NCBI GenBank assembly: GCA_964016885.1
Contig: OZ024760.1
Location: forward strand, 3,538,189 to 3,602,188
From: Eledone cirrhosa
Taxonomy: Eukaryota > Mollusca > Cephalopoda > Octopoda > Eledonidae
Length of the DNA: 64,000 nt
Reading direction: 5' to 3'
In this document: one piece after another, positions 12,168 to 28,500 of the stretch
Layout of the letters: each line of letters begins with the position of its first letter
Position numbering within the stretch: the first letter of the stretch is position 1
Made by a program: the position numbers and the translations under genes
Notes under the pieces: model-generated
The model's input: the letters and a program-made list of their open reading frames with translations, nothing else
Database searches by the model: none
What the model was told of the DNA's origin: nothing

Positions 12168-13530
12168 AGACACTACCATCAGCTCCACCACAGGCACTAC
12201 CATCAGCTCCACCACAGACACTACCACCATCTCCACCACAGACACTACCATCAGCACCACCACAGACACTACCACCATCTCCACCACAGACACTACCATC
12301 AGCACCAGCACAGACACTACCATCAGCTCCACCACAGACACTACCACCAGCTACACCACAGACACTACCATCAGCACCACCACAGACACTACCATCAGCA
12401 CCACCACAGACACTACCACCAGCTACACCACAGACACTACCATCAGCACCACCACAGACACTACCATCAGCTCCACCACAGACACTACCATCAGCTCCAC
12501 CACAGACACTACCATCAGCTCCACCACAGACACTACAATCAGCTCCACCACAGACACTACCATCAGCTCCAACACGGACACAACCATCACCACCACCACA
12601 CACACAACCATCAGCACCACCACAGACACTACCATCAGCACCACCACAGACACTACCATCAGCACCACCACAGACACTACCATCAGCACCACCACAGACA
12701 CTACCATCAGCACCACCACAGACACTACCATCACCACCACCACAGACACTACCATCTGCACAACCACAGACACTACCATCAGCTCCACCACAGACACTAT
12801 CAGCAGCACCAATACGGACACTACCATCAGCTCCACCACAGACACTACCATCAGCACCACCACAGACACTACCATCAGCACCACCACAGACACTACCATC
12901 ACCACCACCACACACACTACCATCTGCACAACCACAGACACTACCATCACCACCACCACACACACAACCATCAGCACCACCACAGACACTACCATCAGCA
13001 CCACCACAGACACTACCATCAGCACCACCACAGACACTACCATCAGCTCCACCACAGACACTACCATCAACTCCACCACAGACACTACCATCAGCACCAC
13101 CACAGACACTACCATCAGCTCCACCACAGACACTACCATCAGCACCACCACAGACACAACCATCAGCTCCACCACAGACACTACCATCAGCACCACCACA
13201 GACACTACCATCAGCTCCACCACAGACACTACCATCAGCACCACCACAGACACAACCATCAGCTCCACCACAGACACTACCATCAGCTCCACCACAGACA
13301 CTACCATCAGCACCACCACAGACACTACCATCAGCACCACCACAGACACTACCATCAGCTCCACCACAGACACTACCATCAGCACCACCACAGACACTAC
13401 ATTCAGCACCACCACAGACACTACCATCAGCTCCACCACAGACACTACATTCAGCACCACCACAGACACTACCATCAGCACCACCACAGACACTACCATC
13501 AGCTCCACCACAGACACTACAATCAGCACC
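7740..13530. repeat. Duplicated block of about 2.5 kb with about 3.2 kb offset
   Basis: Unusual units appear in the same order at about 7740-10260 and 11040-13530. They include the ATCTCC unit with flanking AACACAG variant, the run of ATCTCCATCACAG units (8650-8900 and 11750-12050), the 3-bp insertion ACTACTAAC (8975 and 12123), the AGCTACACC unit (9201 and 12421), and the AGCAGCACCAATACGG unit (9556 and 12799). The offset at AGCTACACC is 3,220 bp, that is 134 units plus 4 bp. The surplus matches the second 3-bp insertion and the one-base insertion near 12165. The copies also differ by whole-unit gains and losses. Confidence 0.8.
12162..12168 (+). other. In-frame TAA plus one-base insertion in the array
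   Basis: The unit around here reads TCC ACA TAA AGA CAC instead of TCC ACC ACA GAC AC. This adds one base and creates the only in-frame stop I found in the left 46 kb of the Thr/Ser frame. After it, the frame moves from codons starting at multiples of three to codons starting one base later. It is a single altered unit, so it could be a true mutation or a consensus error in the assembly. Confidence 0.75.
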
Positions 13531-16500
13531 ACCACAGACACTACCATCAGCTCCACCACAGACACTACCATCAGCTCCACCACAGACACTACCATCAGCA
13601 CCACCACAGACACTACCATCAGCACCACCACAGACACTACCATCAGCTCCACCACAGACACTACCATCAGCTCCACCACAGACACTACCATCAGCTCCAC
13701 CACAGACACTACATTCAGCACCACCACAGACACTACCATCAGCTCCACTACAGACACTACCATCAGCTCCACCACAGACACTACCATCAGCACCACCACG
13801 GACAATACCATCAGCTCCACCACGGACAATACCATCAGCTCCACCACAGACACTACCATCAGCACCACCATCTCCACTACCATCAGCACCACCACAGACA
13901 CTACAATCAGCACCACCATAGACACAACCATCAGCTCCACCACAGACACTACCATCAGCACCACCACGGACACTACCACCATCTCCACCACAGACACTAC
14001 CATCAGCACCACCACGGACACTACCATCAGCTCCACCACGGACACTACCATCAGCTCCACCACGGACACTACCGCCATCTCCACCACATACACTACCATC
14101 AGCACCACCACAGACACTACCATCAGCTCCACCACAGACACTACCATCAGCTCCACCACAGACACTACCATCAGCTCCACCACAGACACTACCATCAGCT
14201 CCACCACAGACACTACCATCATCTCCACCACAGACACTACCATCAGCTCCACCACAGACACTACCATCAGCTCCACAACAGACACTACCATCAGCTCCAC
14301 CACAGACACTACCATCAGCTCCACCACAGACACTACCATCAGCTCCACCACAGACACTACCATCAGCTCCACCACAGACACTACCATCAGCTCCACCACA
14401 GACACTACCATCAGCTCCACCACAGACACTACCATCAGCTCCACCACAGACACTACCATCAGCTCCACCACAGACACTACCATCAGCACCACCACGGACA
14501 CTACCACCATCTCCACCACATACACTACAATCAGCTCCACCACAGACACTACCATCAGCTCCACCACAGACACTACCATCAGCTCCACCACAGACACTAC
14601 CATCAGCTCCACCACAGACACTACCATCAGCTCCACCACAGACACTACCATCAGCTCCACCACAGACACTACCATCATCTCCACCACAGACACTACCATC
14701 ATCTCCACCACGGACACTACCATCAGCTCCACCACGGACACTACCATCAGCACCACCACGGACACTACCATCAGCACCACCACAGACACTACCATCAGCT
14801 CCACCACAGACACTACCATCATCTCCACCACAGACACTACCATCAGCACCACCACAGACACTACCATCAGCTCCACCACAGACACTACCATCAGCTCCAC
14901 CACAGACACTACCATCAGCTCCACCACAGACACTACCATCAGCACCACCACAGACATTACCATCAGCACCACCACAGACACTACCATCAGCACCACCACA
15001 GACACTACCATCAGCACCACCACAGACACTACCATCAGCACCACCACAGACACTACCATCAGCACCACCACAGACACTACCATCAGCACCACCACAGACA
15101 CTACCACCAGCTCCACCACAGATACTACCATCAGCTCCACCACAGACACTACCATCAGCTCCACCACAAACACTACCATCTGCTCCACCACGGACACTAC
15201 CATCAGCATCACCACAGACACTAGCATCAGCTCCACCACAGACACTACCACCATCTCCACCACGGACACTACCATCAGCACCACCACGGACACTACCATC
15301 AGCACCACCACGGACACTACCATCAGCACCACCATCTCCACTACCATCAGCACCACCATAGACACAACCATCACATCCACCACAGACACTACCATCAGCT
15401 CCACCACAGACACTACCACCATCTCCACCACAGACAATACCATCAGCACCACCACAGACACTACCATCAGCTCCACCACTGACACTACCATCAGCACCAC
15501 CACAGACACTACCATCAGCACCACCACAGACACTACCATCACCACTACCATCAGCTCCACCACAGACAATACCATCAGCACCACCACAGACACTACCATC
15601 AGCACCACCACGGACACTACCATCAGCTCCACCACAGACACTACCATCAGCACCACCACAGACACTACCATCAGCACCACCACGGACACTACCATCAGCT
15701 CCACCACAGACACTACCATCAGCTCCACCACAGACACTACCATCAGCTCCACCACAGACACTACCATCAGCTCCACCACACACACTACCATCAGCACCAC
15801 CACGGACACTACCATCAGCTCCACCACAGACACTACCATCAGCACCACCACAGACACTACCTTCAGCTCCACCACAGACACTACCATTAGCTCCACCACA
15901 GACACTACCATCAGCACCACCACAGACACTACCATCAGCTCAACCACAGACACTACCATCAGCACCACCACAGACACTACCTTCAGCACCACCACAGACA
16001 CTACCATCAGCACCACCACAGACACTACCATCAGCTCCACCACAGACACTACCATCAGCACCACCACGGACACTACCATCAGCTCCACCACAGACACTAC
16101 CATTAGCTCCACCACAGACACTACCATCAGCACCACCACAGACACTACCATCAGCTCCACCACAGACACTACCATCAGCTCCACCACAGACACTACCATC
16201 AGCTCCACCACAGACACTACCATCAGCACCACCACAGACACTACCATCAGCTCCACCACAGACACTACCATCACCACCACCACGCACACTACCGTCTGCT
16301 CCACCACAGACACTACCATCAGCTCCACCACAGACACTACCATCAGCACCACCACAGACACTACCATCAGCACCACCACAGACACTACCATCAGCACCAC
16401 CACAGACACTACCATCAGCTCCACCACAGACACTACCATCAGCACCACCACAAACACTACCATCAACTCCACCACAGACACTACAATCAGCACCACCACA

Positions 16501-19500
16501 GAGACTACCATCAGCACCACCACAGACACTACCATCAGCTCCACCACAGACACTACCATCATCTCCACCACAGACACTACAATCAGCACCACCACAGAGA
16601 CTACCATCAGCACCACCACAGACACTACCATCAGCTCCACCACAGACACTACCATCAGCACCACCACAGACACTACCATCAGCTCCACCACAGACACTAC
16701 CATCAGCTCCACCACAGACACTACCATCAGCACCACCACAGACACTACCATCAGCTCCACCACAGACACTACCATCAGCACCACCACAGACACTACCATC
16801 AGCTCCACCACAGACACTACCATCAGCTCCACCACAGACACTACCATCAGCTCCACCACAGACACTACCATCAGCACCACCACAGACACTACCATCAGCA
16901 CCACCACAGACACTACCATCAGCTCCACCACAGACACTACCATCAGCACCACCACAGACACTACCATCAGCTCAACCACAGACACTACCATCAGCACCAC
17001 CACAGACACTACCATCAGCTCCACCACAGACACTACCATCACCACCACCACGCACACTACCATCAGCACCACCACAGACACTACCATCAGCACCACCACA
17101 GACACCACCATCAGCTCCACCACAGACACTACCATCAGCTCCACCACAGACACTACCATCAGCACCACCACAGACACTACCATCAGCACCACCACAGACA
17201 CTACCATCAGCACCACCACAGACACTACCATCAGCTCCACCACAGACACTAGCATCAGCTCCACCACAGACACTACCACCATCTCCACCACGGACACTAC
17301 CATCAGCTCCACCACAGACACTACCATCAGCACCACCACTGACACTACCATCAGCACCACCACAGACACTACCATTAGCTCCACCAGAGACACTACCATC
17401 AGCACCACCACAGACACTACCATCACCACCACCACACACACTACCGTCAGCTCCACCACAGACACTACCGTCAGCTCCACCACAGACACTACCATCAGCA
17501 CCACCACGGACACTACCATCAGCTCCACCACAGACAATACCATCAGCACCACCACAGACACCACCATCAGCACCACCACGGACACTACAATCAGCTCCAC
17601 CACAGACAATACCATCAGCACCACCACAGACACCACCATCAGCACCACCACGGACACTACCATCAGCTCCACCACAGACACTACCATCAGCACCACCACA
17701 GACACTACCATCAGCACCACCACGGACACTACCATCAGCTCCACCACAGACACTACCATCAGCTCCACCACAGACACTACCATCAGCTCCACCACAGACA
17801 CTACCATCAGCTCCACCACACACACTACCATCAGCACCACCACGGACACTACCATCAGCTCCACCACAGACACTACCATCAGCACCACCACAGACACTAC
17901 CTTCAGCTCCACCACAGACACTACCATTAGCTCCACCACAGACACTACCATCAGCACCACCACAGACACTACCATCAGCTCAACCACAGACACTACCATC
18001 AGCACCACCACAGACACTACCTTCAGCACCACCACAGACACTACCATCAGCACCACCACAGACACTACCATCAGCTCCACCACAGACACTACCATCAGCA
18101 CCACCACGGACACTACCATCAGCTCCACCACAGACATTACCATCAGCTCCACCACAGACACTACCATCAGCTCCACCACAGACACTACCATCAGCTCCAC
18201 CACAGACACTACCATCAGCACCACCACAGACACTACCATCAGCACCACCACAGACACTACCATCAGCACCACCACAGACACTACCATCAGCTCCACCACA
18301 GACACTACCATCAGCTCCACCACAGACACTACCATCAGCACCACCACAGACACTACCATCAGCACCACCACAGACACTACCATCAGCTCCACCACAGACA
18401 CTACCATCAGCACCACCACAGACACTACCATCAGCACCACCACAGACACTACCATCAGCACCACCACAAACACTACCATCAACTCCACCACAGACACTAC
18501 AATCAGCACCACCACAGAGACTACCATCAGCACCACCACAGACACTACCATCAGCACCACCACAGGCACTACCATCAGCTCCACCACAGGCACTACCATC
18601 AGCTCCACCACAGACACTACCATCACCACCACCACACACACTACCATCTGCACAACCACAGACACTACCATCAGCACCACCACAAACACTACCATCAACT
18701 CCACCACAGACACTACCGTCAGCACCACCACAGACACTACCATCAGCTCCACCACAGAGACTACCATCAGCACCACCACAGGCACTACCATCAGCTCCAC
18801 CACAGGCACTACCATCAGCTCCACCACAGACACTACCATCACCACCACCACACACACTACCATCTGCACAACCACAGACACTACCATCAGCTCCACCACA
18901 GACACTACCATCAGCACCACCACAGACACTACCATCAGCTCCACCACAGACACTACCATCAGCTCCACCACAGACACTACCATCAGCTCCACCGCAGACA
19001 CTACCATCAGCACCACCACAGACACTACCATCAGCTCCACCACAGAGACTACCATCAGCACCACCACAGGCACTACCATCAGCTCCACCACAGGCACTAC
19101 CATCAGCTCCACCACAGACACTACCATCACCACCACCACACACACTACCATCTGCACAACCACGGACACTACAATCAGCTCCACCACAGACAATACCATC
19201 AGCACCACCACAGACACCACCATCAGCACCACCACGGACACTACCATCAGCTCCACCACAGACACTACCATCAGCACCACCACAGACACTACCATCAGCA
19301 CCACCACGGACACTACCATCAGCTCCACCACAGACACTACCATCAGCTCCACCACAGACACTACCATCAGCTCCACCACAGACACTACCATCAGCTCCAC
19401 CACACACACTACCATCAGCACCACCACGGACACTACCATCAGCTCCACCACAGACACTACCATCAGCACCACCACAGACACTACCTTCAGCTCCACCACA

Positions 19501-22500
19501 GACACTACCATTAGCTCCACCACAGACACTACCATCAGCACCACCACAGACACTACCATCAGCTCAACCACAGACACTACCATCAGCACCACCACAGACA
19601 CTACCTTCAGCACCACCACAGACACTACCATCAGCACCACCACAGACACTACCATCAGCTCCACCACAGACACTACCATCAGCACCACCACGGACACTAC
19701 CATCAGCTCCACCACAGACATTACCATCAGCTCCACCACAGACACTACCATCAGCTCCACCACAGACACTACCATCAGCTCCACCACAGACACTACCATC
19801 AGCACCACCACAGACACTACCATCAGCACCACCACAGACACTACCATCAGCACCACCACAGACACTACCATCAGCTCCACCACAGACACTACCATCAGCT
19901 CCACCACAGACACTACCATCAGCACCACCACAGACACTACCATCAGCACCACCACAGACACTACCATCAGCTCCACCACAGACACTACCATCAGCACCAC
20001 CACAGACACTACCATCAGCACCACCACAGACACTACCATCAGCACCACCACAAACACTACCATCAACTCCACCACAGACACTACAATCAGCACCACCACA
20101 GAGACTACCATCAGCACCACCACAGACACTACCATCAGCACCACCACAGACACTACCATCAGCTCCACCACAGACACTACCATCAGCTCCACCACAGACA
20201 CTACCATCATCTCCACCACAGACACTACCATCATCTCCACCACAGACACTACCATCAGCTCCACCACAGACACTACCATCAGCACCACCACAGACACTAC
20301 CATCAGCACCACCACAGACACTACCATCATCTCCACCACAGACACTACCATCATCTCCACCACAGACACTACCATCAGCTCCACCACAGACACTACCATC
20401 AGCTCCACCACAGACACTACCATCAGCACCACCACAGACACTACCATCATCTCCACCACAGACACTACCATCAGCTCCACCACAGACACTATCATCAGCT
20501 CCACCACAGACACTACCATCAGCACCACCACAGACACTACCATCAGCTCCACCACAGACACTACCATCAGCTCCACCACAGACACTACCATCACCACCAC
20601 CACACACACTACCGTCAGCTCCACCACAGACACTACCGTCAGCACCACCACAGACACTACCATCAGCTCCACCACAGAGACTACCATCAGCACCACCACA
20701 GGCACTACCATCAGCTCCACCACAGGCACTACCATCAGCTCCACCACAGACACTACCATCACCACCACCACACACACTACCATCTGCACAACCACAGACA
20801 CTACCATCAGCTCCACCACAGACACTACCATCAGCACCACCACAGACACTACCATCAGCTCCACCACAGACACTACCATCAGCTCCACCACAGACACTAC
20901 CATCAGCTCCACCGCAGACACTACCATCAGCACCACCACAGACACTACCATCAGCTCCACCACAGAGACTACCATCAGCACCACCACAGGCACTACCATC
21001 AGCTCCACCACAGGCACTACCATCAGCTCCACCACAGACACTACCATCACCACCACCACACACACTACCATCTGCACAACCACAGACACTACCATCAGCT
21101 CCACCACAGACACTACCATCAGCTCCACCACAGACACTACCATCAGCACCACCACAGACACTACCATCAGCACCACCACAGACACTACCATCAGCTACAC
21201 CACAGACACTACCATCAGCACCACCACAGACACTACCATCAGCTCCACCACAGACACTACCATCAGCTCCACCACGGACAATACTATCAGCTCCACCACG
21301 GACAATACCATCAGCTCCACCACAGACACTACCATCAGCTCCACCACAGATACTACCACCAGCACCACCATAGACAATACCATCAGCACCACCACAGACA
21401 CTACCATCAGCACCACCACAGACACTACCATCAGCACCACCACAGACACTACCATCAGCACCACCACAGACACTACCATCAGCACCACCACAGACACTAC
21501 CATCAGCTCCACCACAGACACTACCATCAGCTCCACCACGGACACTACCATCAGCTCAACCACAGACACTACCATCAGCACCACCACAGACACTACCATC
21601 AGCACCACCACAGACACTACCATCAGCACCACCACAGACACTACCATCAGCACCACCACAGACACTACCATCAGCTCCACCACAGACACTACCATCAGCT
21701 CCACCACGGACACTACCATCAGCTCAACCACAGACACTACCATCAGCACCACCACAGACACTACCATCAGCACCACCATAGACAATACCATCAGCACCAC
21801 CACAGACACTACCATCAGCAACACCACAGACACTACCATCAGCTCCACCACAGACACTATCATCAGCACCACCACGGACACTACCATCAGCTCCACCATC
21901 TCCACTACCATCAGCACCACCACAGACACTACCATCAGCACCACCACAGACACTACCATCAGCTCCACCACAGACACTACCATCAGCTCCACCACAGACA
22001 CTACCATCAGCACCACCACAGACACTACCATCATCTCCACCACAGACACTACCATCAGCTCCACCACAGACACTACCATCAGCTCCACCACAGACACTAC
22101 CATCAGCACCACCACAGAGACTACCATCAGCACCACCACAGACACTACCATCAGCACCACCACGGACACTACCATCAGCTCCACCACAGACAATACCATC
22201 AGCACCACCACAGACACCACCATCAGCACCACCACGGACACTACAATCAGCTCCACCACAGACAATACCATCAGCACCACCACAGACACCACCATCAGCA
22301 CCACCACGGACACTACCATCAGCTCCACCACAGACACTACCATCAGCACCACCACAGACACTACCATCAGCACCACCACGGACACTACCATCAGCTCCAC
22401 CACAGACACTACCATCAGCTCCACCACAGACACTACCATCAGCTCCACCACAGACACTACCATCAGCTCCACCACACACACTACCATCAGCACCACCACG

Positions 22501-25500
22501 GACACTACCATCAGCTCCACCACAGACACTACCATTAGCTCCACCACAGACACTACCATCAGCACCACCACAGACACTACCATCAGCTCAACCACAGACA
22601 CTACCATCAGCTCAACCACAGACACTACCATCAGCACCACCACAGACACTACCTTCAGCACCACCACAGACACTACCATCAGCACCACCACAGACACTAC
22701 CATCAGCTCCACCACAGACACTACCATCAGCACCACCACGGACACTACCATCAGCTCCACCACAGACACTACCATCAGCACCACCACAGACACTACCATC
22801 AGCTCCACCACAGACACTACCATCACCACCACCACACACACTACCGTCAGCTCCACCACAGACACTACCATCAGCACCACCACAGACACTACCATCAGCT
22901 CCACCACAGACACTACCATCAGCACCACCACACACACTACCATCAGCTCCACCACAGACACTACCATCAGCACCACCACAGACACTACCATCAGCTCCAC
23001 CACAGACACTACCATCAGCACCACCACAGACACTACCATCAGCACCACCACAGACACTACCATCAGCACCACCACAGACACTACCGTCAGCTCCACCACA
23101 GACACCACCGTCAGCTCCACCACAGACACTACCATCAGCACCACCACAGACACTACCATCAGCACCACCACAGACACTACCATCAGCACCACCACAGACA
23201 CTACCATCAGCTCCACCACAGACACTACCATCAGCTCCACCACAGACACTACCATCAGCACCACCACAGACACTACCATCATCTCCACCACAGACACTAC
23301 CATCAGCTCCACCACAGACACTACCATCAGCTCCACCACAGGCACTACCATCAGCTCCACCACAGACACTACCATCAGCTCCACCACAGACACTACCATC
23401 AGCTCCACCACAGACACTACCATCATCTCCACCACAGACACTACCATCAGCTCCACCACAGACACTACCATCAGCTCCACCACAAACACTACCATCAGCA
23501 CCACCACAGACACTACCATCAGCTCCACCACAGACACTACCATCAGCTCCACCACAGACACTACCATCACCACCACCACACACACTACCGTCAGCTCCAC
23601 CACAGACACTACCGTCAGCTCCACCACAGACACTACCATCAGCACCACCACAGACACTACCATCAGCACCACCACAGACACTACCATCAGCACCACCACA
23701 GAGACTACCATCAGCACCACCACAGGCACTACCATCAGCACCACCACAGACACTACCATCAGCTCCACCACAGACACTACCATCAGCACCACCACAGAGA
23801 CTACCATCAGCACCACCACAGACACTACCATCAGCACCACCACAGACACTACCATCAGCACCACCACAGACACTACCATCAGCTCCACCACACACACTAC
23901 CATCAGCTCCACCACAGATACTACCATCAAACCCACCGCAGACACTACCATCAGCACCACCACAGACACTACCATCAGCACCACCACAGACACTACCATC
24001 AGCACCACCACAGACACTACCATCAGCTCCACCACACACACTACCATTAGCTCCACCACAGATACTACCATCAGCACCACCACAGACACTACCATCAAAT
24101 CCACCGCAGACACTACCATCAGCTCCACCACAGACACTACCATCAGCACCACCACAGAGACTACCATCAGCACCACCACAGGCACTACCATCAGCACCAC
24201 CACAGACACTACCATCAGCACCACCACAGACACTACCATCAGCACCACCACAGACACTACCATCAGCTCCACCACAGACACTACCATCAGCACCACCACA
24301 GACACTACCATCAGCTCCACCACAGACACTACCATCAGCACCACCACAGACACTACCACCAGCTCCACCACAGACACTACCATCAGCTCCACCACAGACA
24401 CTACCATCAGCTCCACCACAGACATTACCATCAGCTCCACCACAGACACTACCATCAGCACCACCACAGAGACTACCATCAGCACCACCACAGACACTAC
24501 CATCAGCACCACCACAGACACTACCATCAGCACCACCACAGACACTACCATCAGCTCCACCACACACACTACCATCAGCACCACCACAGACACTACCATC
24601 AGCTCCACCACAGACACTACCATCAGCACCACCACAGAGACTACCATCAGCACCACCACAGACACTACCATCAGCACCACCACAGACACTACCATCAGCA
24701 CCACCACAGACACTACCATCAGCTCCACCACACACACTACCATCAGCTCCACCACAGATACTACCATCAAATCCACCGCAGACACTACCATCAGCACCAC
24801 CACAGACACTACCATCAGCACCACCACAGACACTACCATCAGCACCACCACAGACACTACCATCAGCTCCACCACACACACTACCATCAGCTCCACCACA
24901 GACACTACCATCAGCACCACCACAGACACTACCATCAAATCCACCGCAGACACTACCATCAGCTCCACCACAGACACTACCATCAGCACCACCACAGAGA
25001 CTACCATCAGCACCACCACAGGCACTACCATCAGCACCACCACAGACACTACCATCAGCTCCACCACAGACACTACCATCAGCACCACCACAGACACTAC
25101 CACCAGCTCCACCACAGACACTACCATCAGCTCCACCACAGACACTACCATCAGCTCCACCACAGACACTACCATCAGCTCCACCACAGACACTACCATC
25201 ACCACCACCACACACACTACCATCTGCACAACCACAGACACTACCATCAGCTCCACCACAGACACTACCATCAGCTCCACCACAGACACTACCATCACCA
25301 CCACCACACACACTACCATCTGCACAACCACAGACACTACCATCAGCTCCACCACAGACACTACCATCAGCACCACCACAGACACTACCATCATCTCCAC
25401 CACAGACACTACCATCAGCTCCACCACAGACACTACCATCAGCTCCACCACAGACACTACCATCAGCTCCACCACAGACACTACCATCAGCACCACCACA

Positions 25501-28500
25501 GACACTACCATCAGCACCACCACAGACACAACCATCAGCTCCACCACAGACACTACCATCAGCTCCACCACAGACACTACCATCAGCTCCACCACAGACA
25601 CTACCATCAGCTCCACCACAGACACTACCATCAGCTCAACCACAGACACTACCATCAGCTCCACCACAGACACTACCATCAGCTCCACCACAGACACTAC
25701 CATCATCTCCACCGCAGACACTACCATCAGCTCCACCACAGACACTACCATCAGCTCCACCACAGACACTACCATCAGCTCCACCACAGACACTACCATC
25801 AGCTCCACCACGGAAAATACCATCAGCACCACCACAGACACTACCATCAGCTCAACCACAGACACTACCATCAGCTCCACCACAGACACTACCATCAGCT
25901 CCACCACAGACACTACCATCATCTCCACCACAGACACTACCATCAGCACCACCACAGACACTACCATCAGCTCCACCACAGACACTACCATCAGCACCAC
26001 CACAGACACAACCATCAGCTCCACCACAGACACTACCATCATCTCCACCACAGACACTACCATCAGCTCCACCACAGACACTACCATCAGCTCCAGCACA
26101 GACACTACCATCAGCTCCACCACAGACACTACCATCATCTCCACCACGGAAAATACCATCAGCACCACCACAGACACTACCATCAGCTCAACCACAGACA
26201 CTACCATCAGCTCCACCACGGACAATACCATCAGCTCCACCACGGAAAATACCATCAGCTCCACCACAGACACTACCATCAGCACCACCACAGACACTAC
26301 CATCAGCTCCACCACAGACACTACCATCATCTCCACCACAGACACTACCATCAGCTCCACCACAGACACTACCATCATCTCCACCACAGACACTACCATC
26401 ATCTCCACCACAGACACTACCATCAGCTCCACCACAGACACTACCATCAGCACCACCACAGACACTACCATCAGCTCCACCACAGACACTACCATCATCT
26501 CCACCACAGACACTACCATCAGCTCCACCACAGACACTACCATCATCTCCACCACAGACACTACCATCATCTCCACCACAGACACTACCATCAGCTCCAC
26601 CACAGACACTACCATCAGCACCACCACAGACACTACCATCAGCTCCACCACAGACACTACCATCAGCACCACCGCAAACACTACCATCATCACAACCACA
26701 GACACTACCATCAGCACCACCACAGACACTACCATCAGCTCCACCATCTCCACTACCATCAGCTCCACCATCTCCACTACCATCAGCACCACCACAGACA
26801 CTACCATCAGCACCACCACAGACACTACCATCAGCTCCACCACAGACACTACCATCAGCTCCACCACAGACACTACCATCAGCACCACCACAGACGCTAC
26901 CATCAGCTCCACCACGGACACTACCATCAGCTCCACCACAGACACTACCATCATCTCCACCACAGACACTACCATCATCTCCACCACAGACACTACCATC
27001 AGCTTCACCACAGAGACTACCATCATCTCCACCACAGACACTACCATCAGCACCACCACAGACACTACCATCAGCACCACCACGGACACTACCATCAGCT
27101 CCACCACAGACACTACCATCAGCTCCACCACAGACACTACCATCAGCTCCACCACAGATACTACCATCAAATCCACCGCAGACACTACCATCAGCACCAC
27201 CACAGATACTACCATCAGCTCCACCACAGACACTACCATCACCACCCCCACACACACTACCATCAGCTCCACCACAGATACTATCATCAGCACCACCACG
27301 GACACTACCATCAGCTCCACCATCTCCACTACCATCAGCACCACCACAGACACTACCATCAGCACCACCACAGACACTACCATCAGCACCACCACAGACA
27401 CTACCATCAGCTCCACCACAGACACTACCATCAGCTCCACCACAGACACTACCATCAGCTCCACCACAGACACTACCATCAGCTCCACCACAGACACTAC
27501 CATCAGCACCACCACAGACACTACCATCAGCACCACCACAGACACTACCATCAGCTCCACCACAGACACTACCATCAGCACCACCACAGACACTACCATC
27601 AGCACCACCACAGACACTACCATCAGCTCCACCACAGACACTACCATCAGCACCACCACAGACACTACCATCAGCTCCACCACAGACACTACCATCAGCT
27701 CCACCACAGACACTACCATCAGCTCCACCACAGACACTACCATCAGCACCACCACAGACACTACCATCAGCACCACCACAGACACTACCATCAGCACCAC
27801 CACAGACACTATCATCAGCACCACCACAGACACTACCATCAGCTCCACCACAGACACTACCATCAGCTCCACCACAGACACTACCATCAGCTCCACCACA
27901 GACACTACCATCATCTCCACCACAGACACTACCATCAGCTCCACCACAGACACTACCATCAGCTCCACCACAGACACTACCATCAGCTCCACCACAGACA
28001 CTACCACCAGCACCACCATAGACAATACCATCAGCACCACCACAGACACTACCATCAGCAACAACACAGACACTACCATCAGCTCCACCACAGACACTAT
28101 CATCAGCACCACCACGGACACTACCATCAGCTCCACCATCTCCACTACCATCAGCACCACCACAGACACTACCTTCAGCACCACCACAGACACTACCATC
28201 AGCTCCACCACAGACACTACCATCAGCTCCACCACAGACACTACCATCAGCACCACCACAGACACTACCATCAGCTCCACCACAGACACTACCATCAGCA
28301 CCAACACAGACACTACCATTAGCTCCACCACAGACACAACCATCAGCACCACCACAGACACTACCATCAGCACCACCACGGACACTACCATCAGCTCCAC
28401 CACAGACACTACCATCAGCACCACCACAGACACTACCATCAGCTCCACCACAGACACTACCATCAACACCACCACAGAGACTACCATCAGCACCACCACA

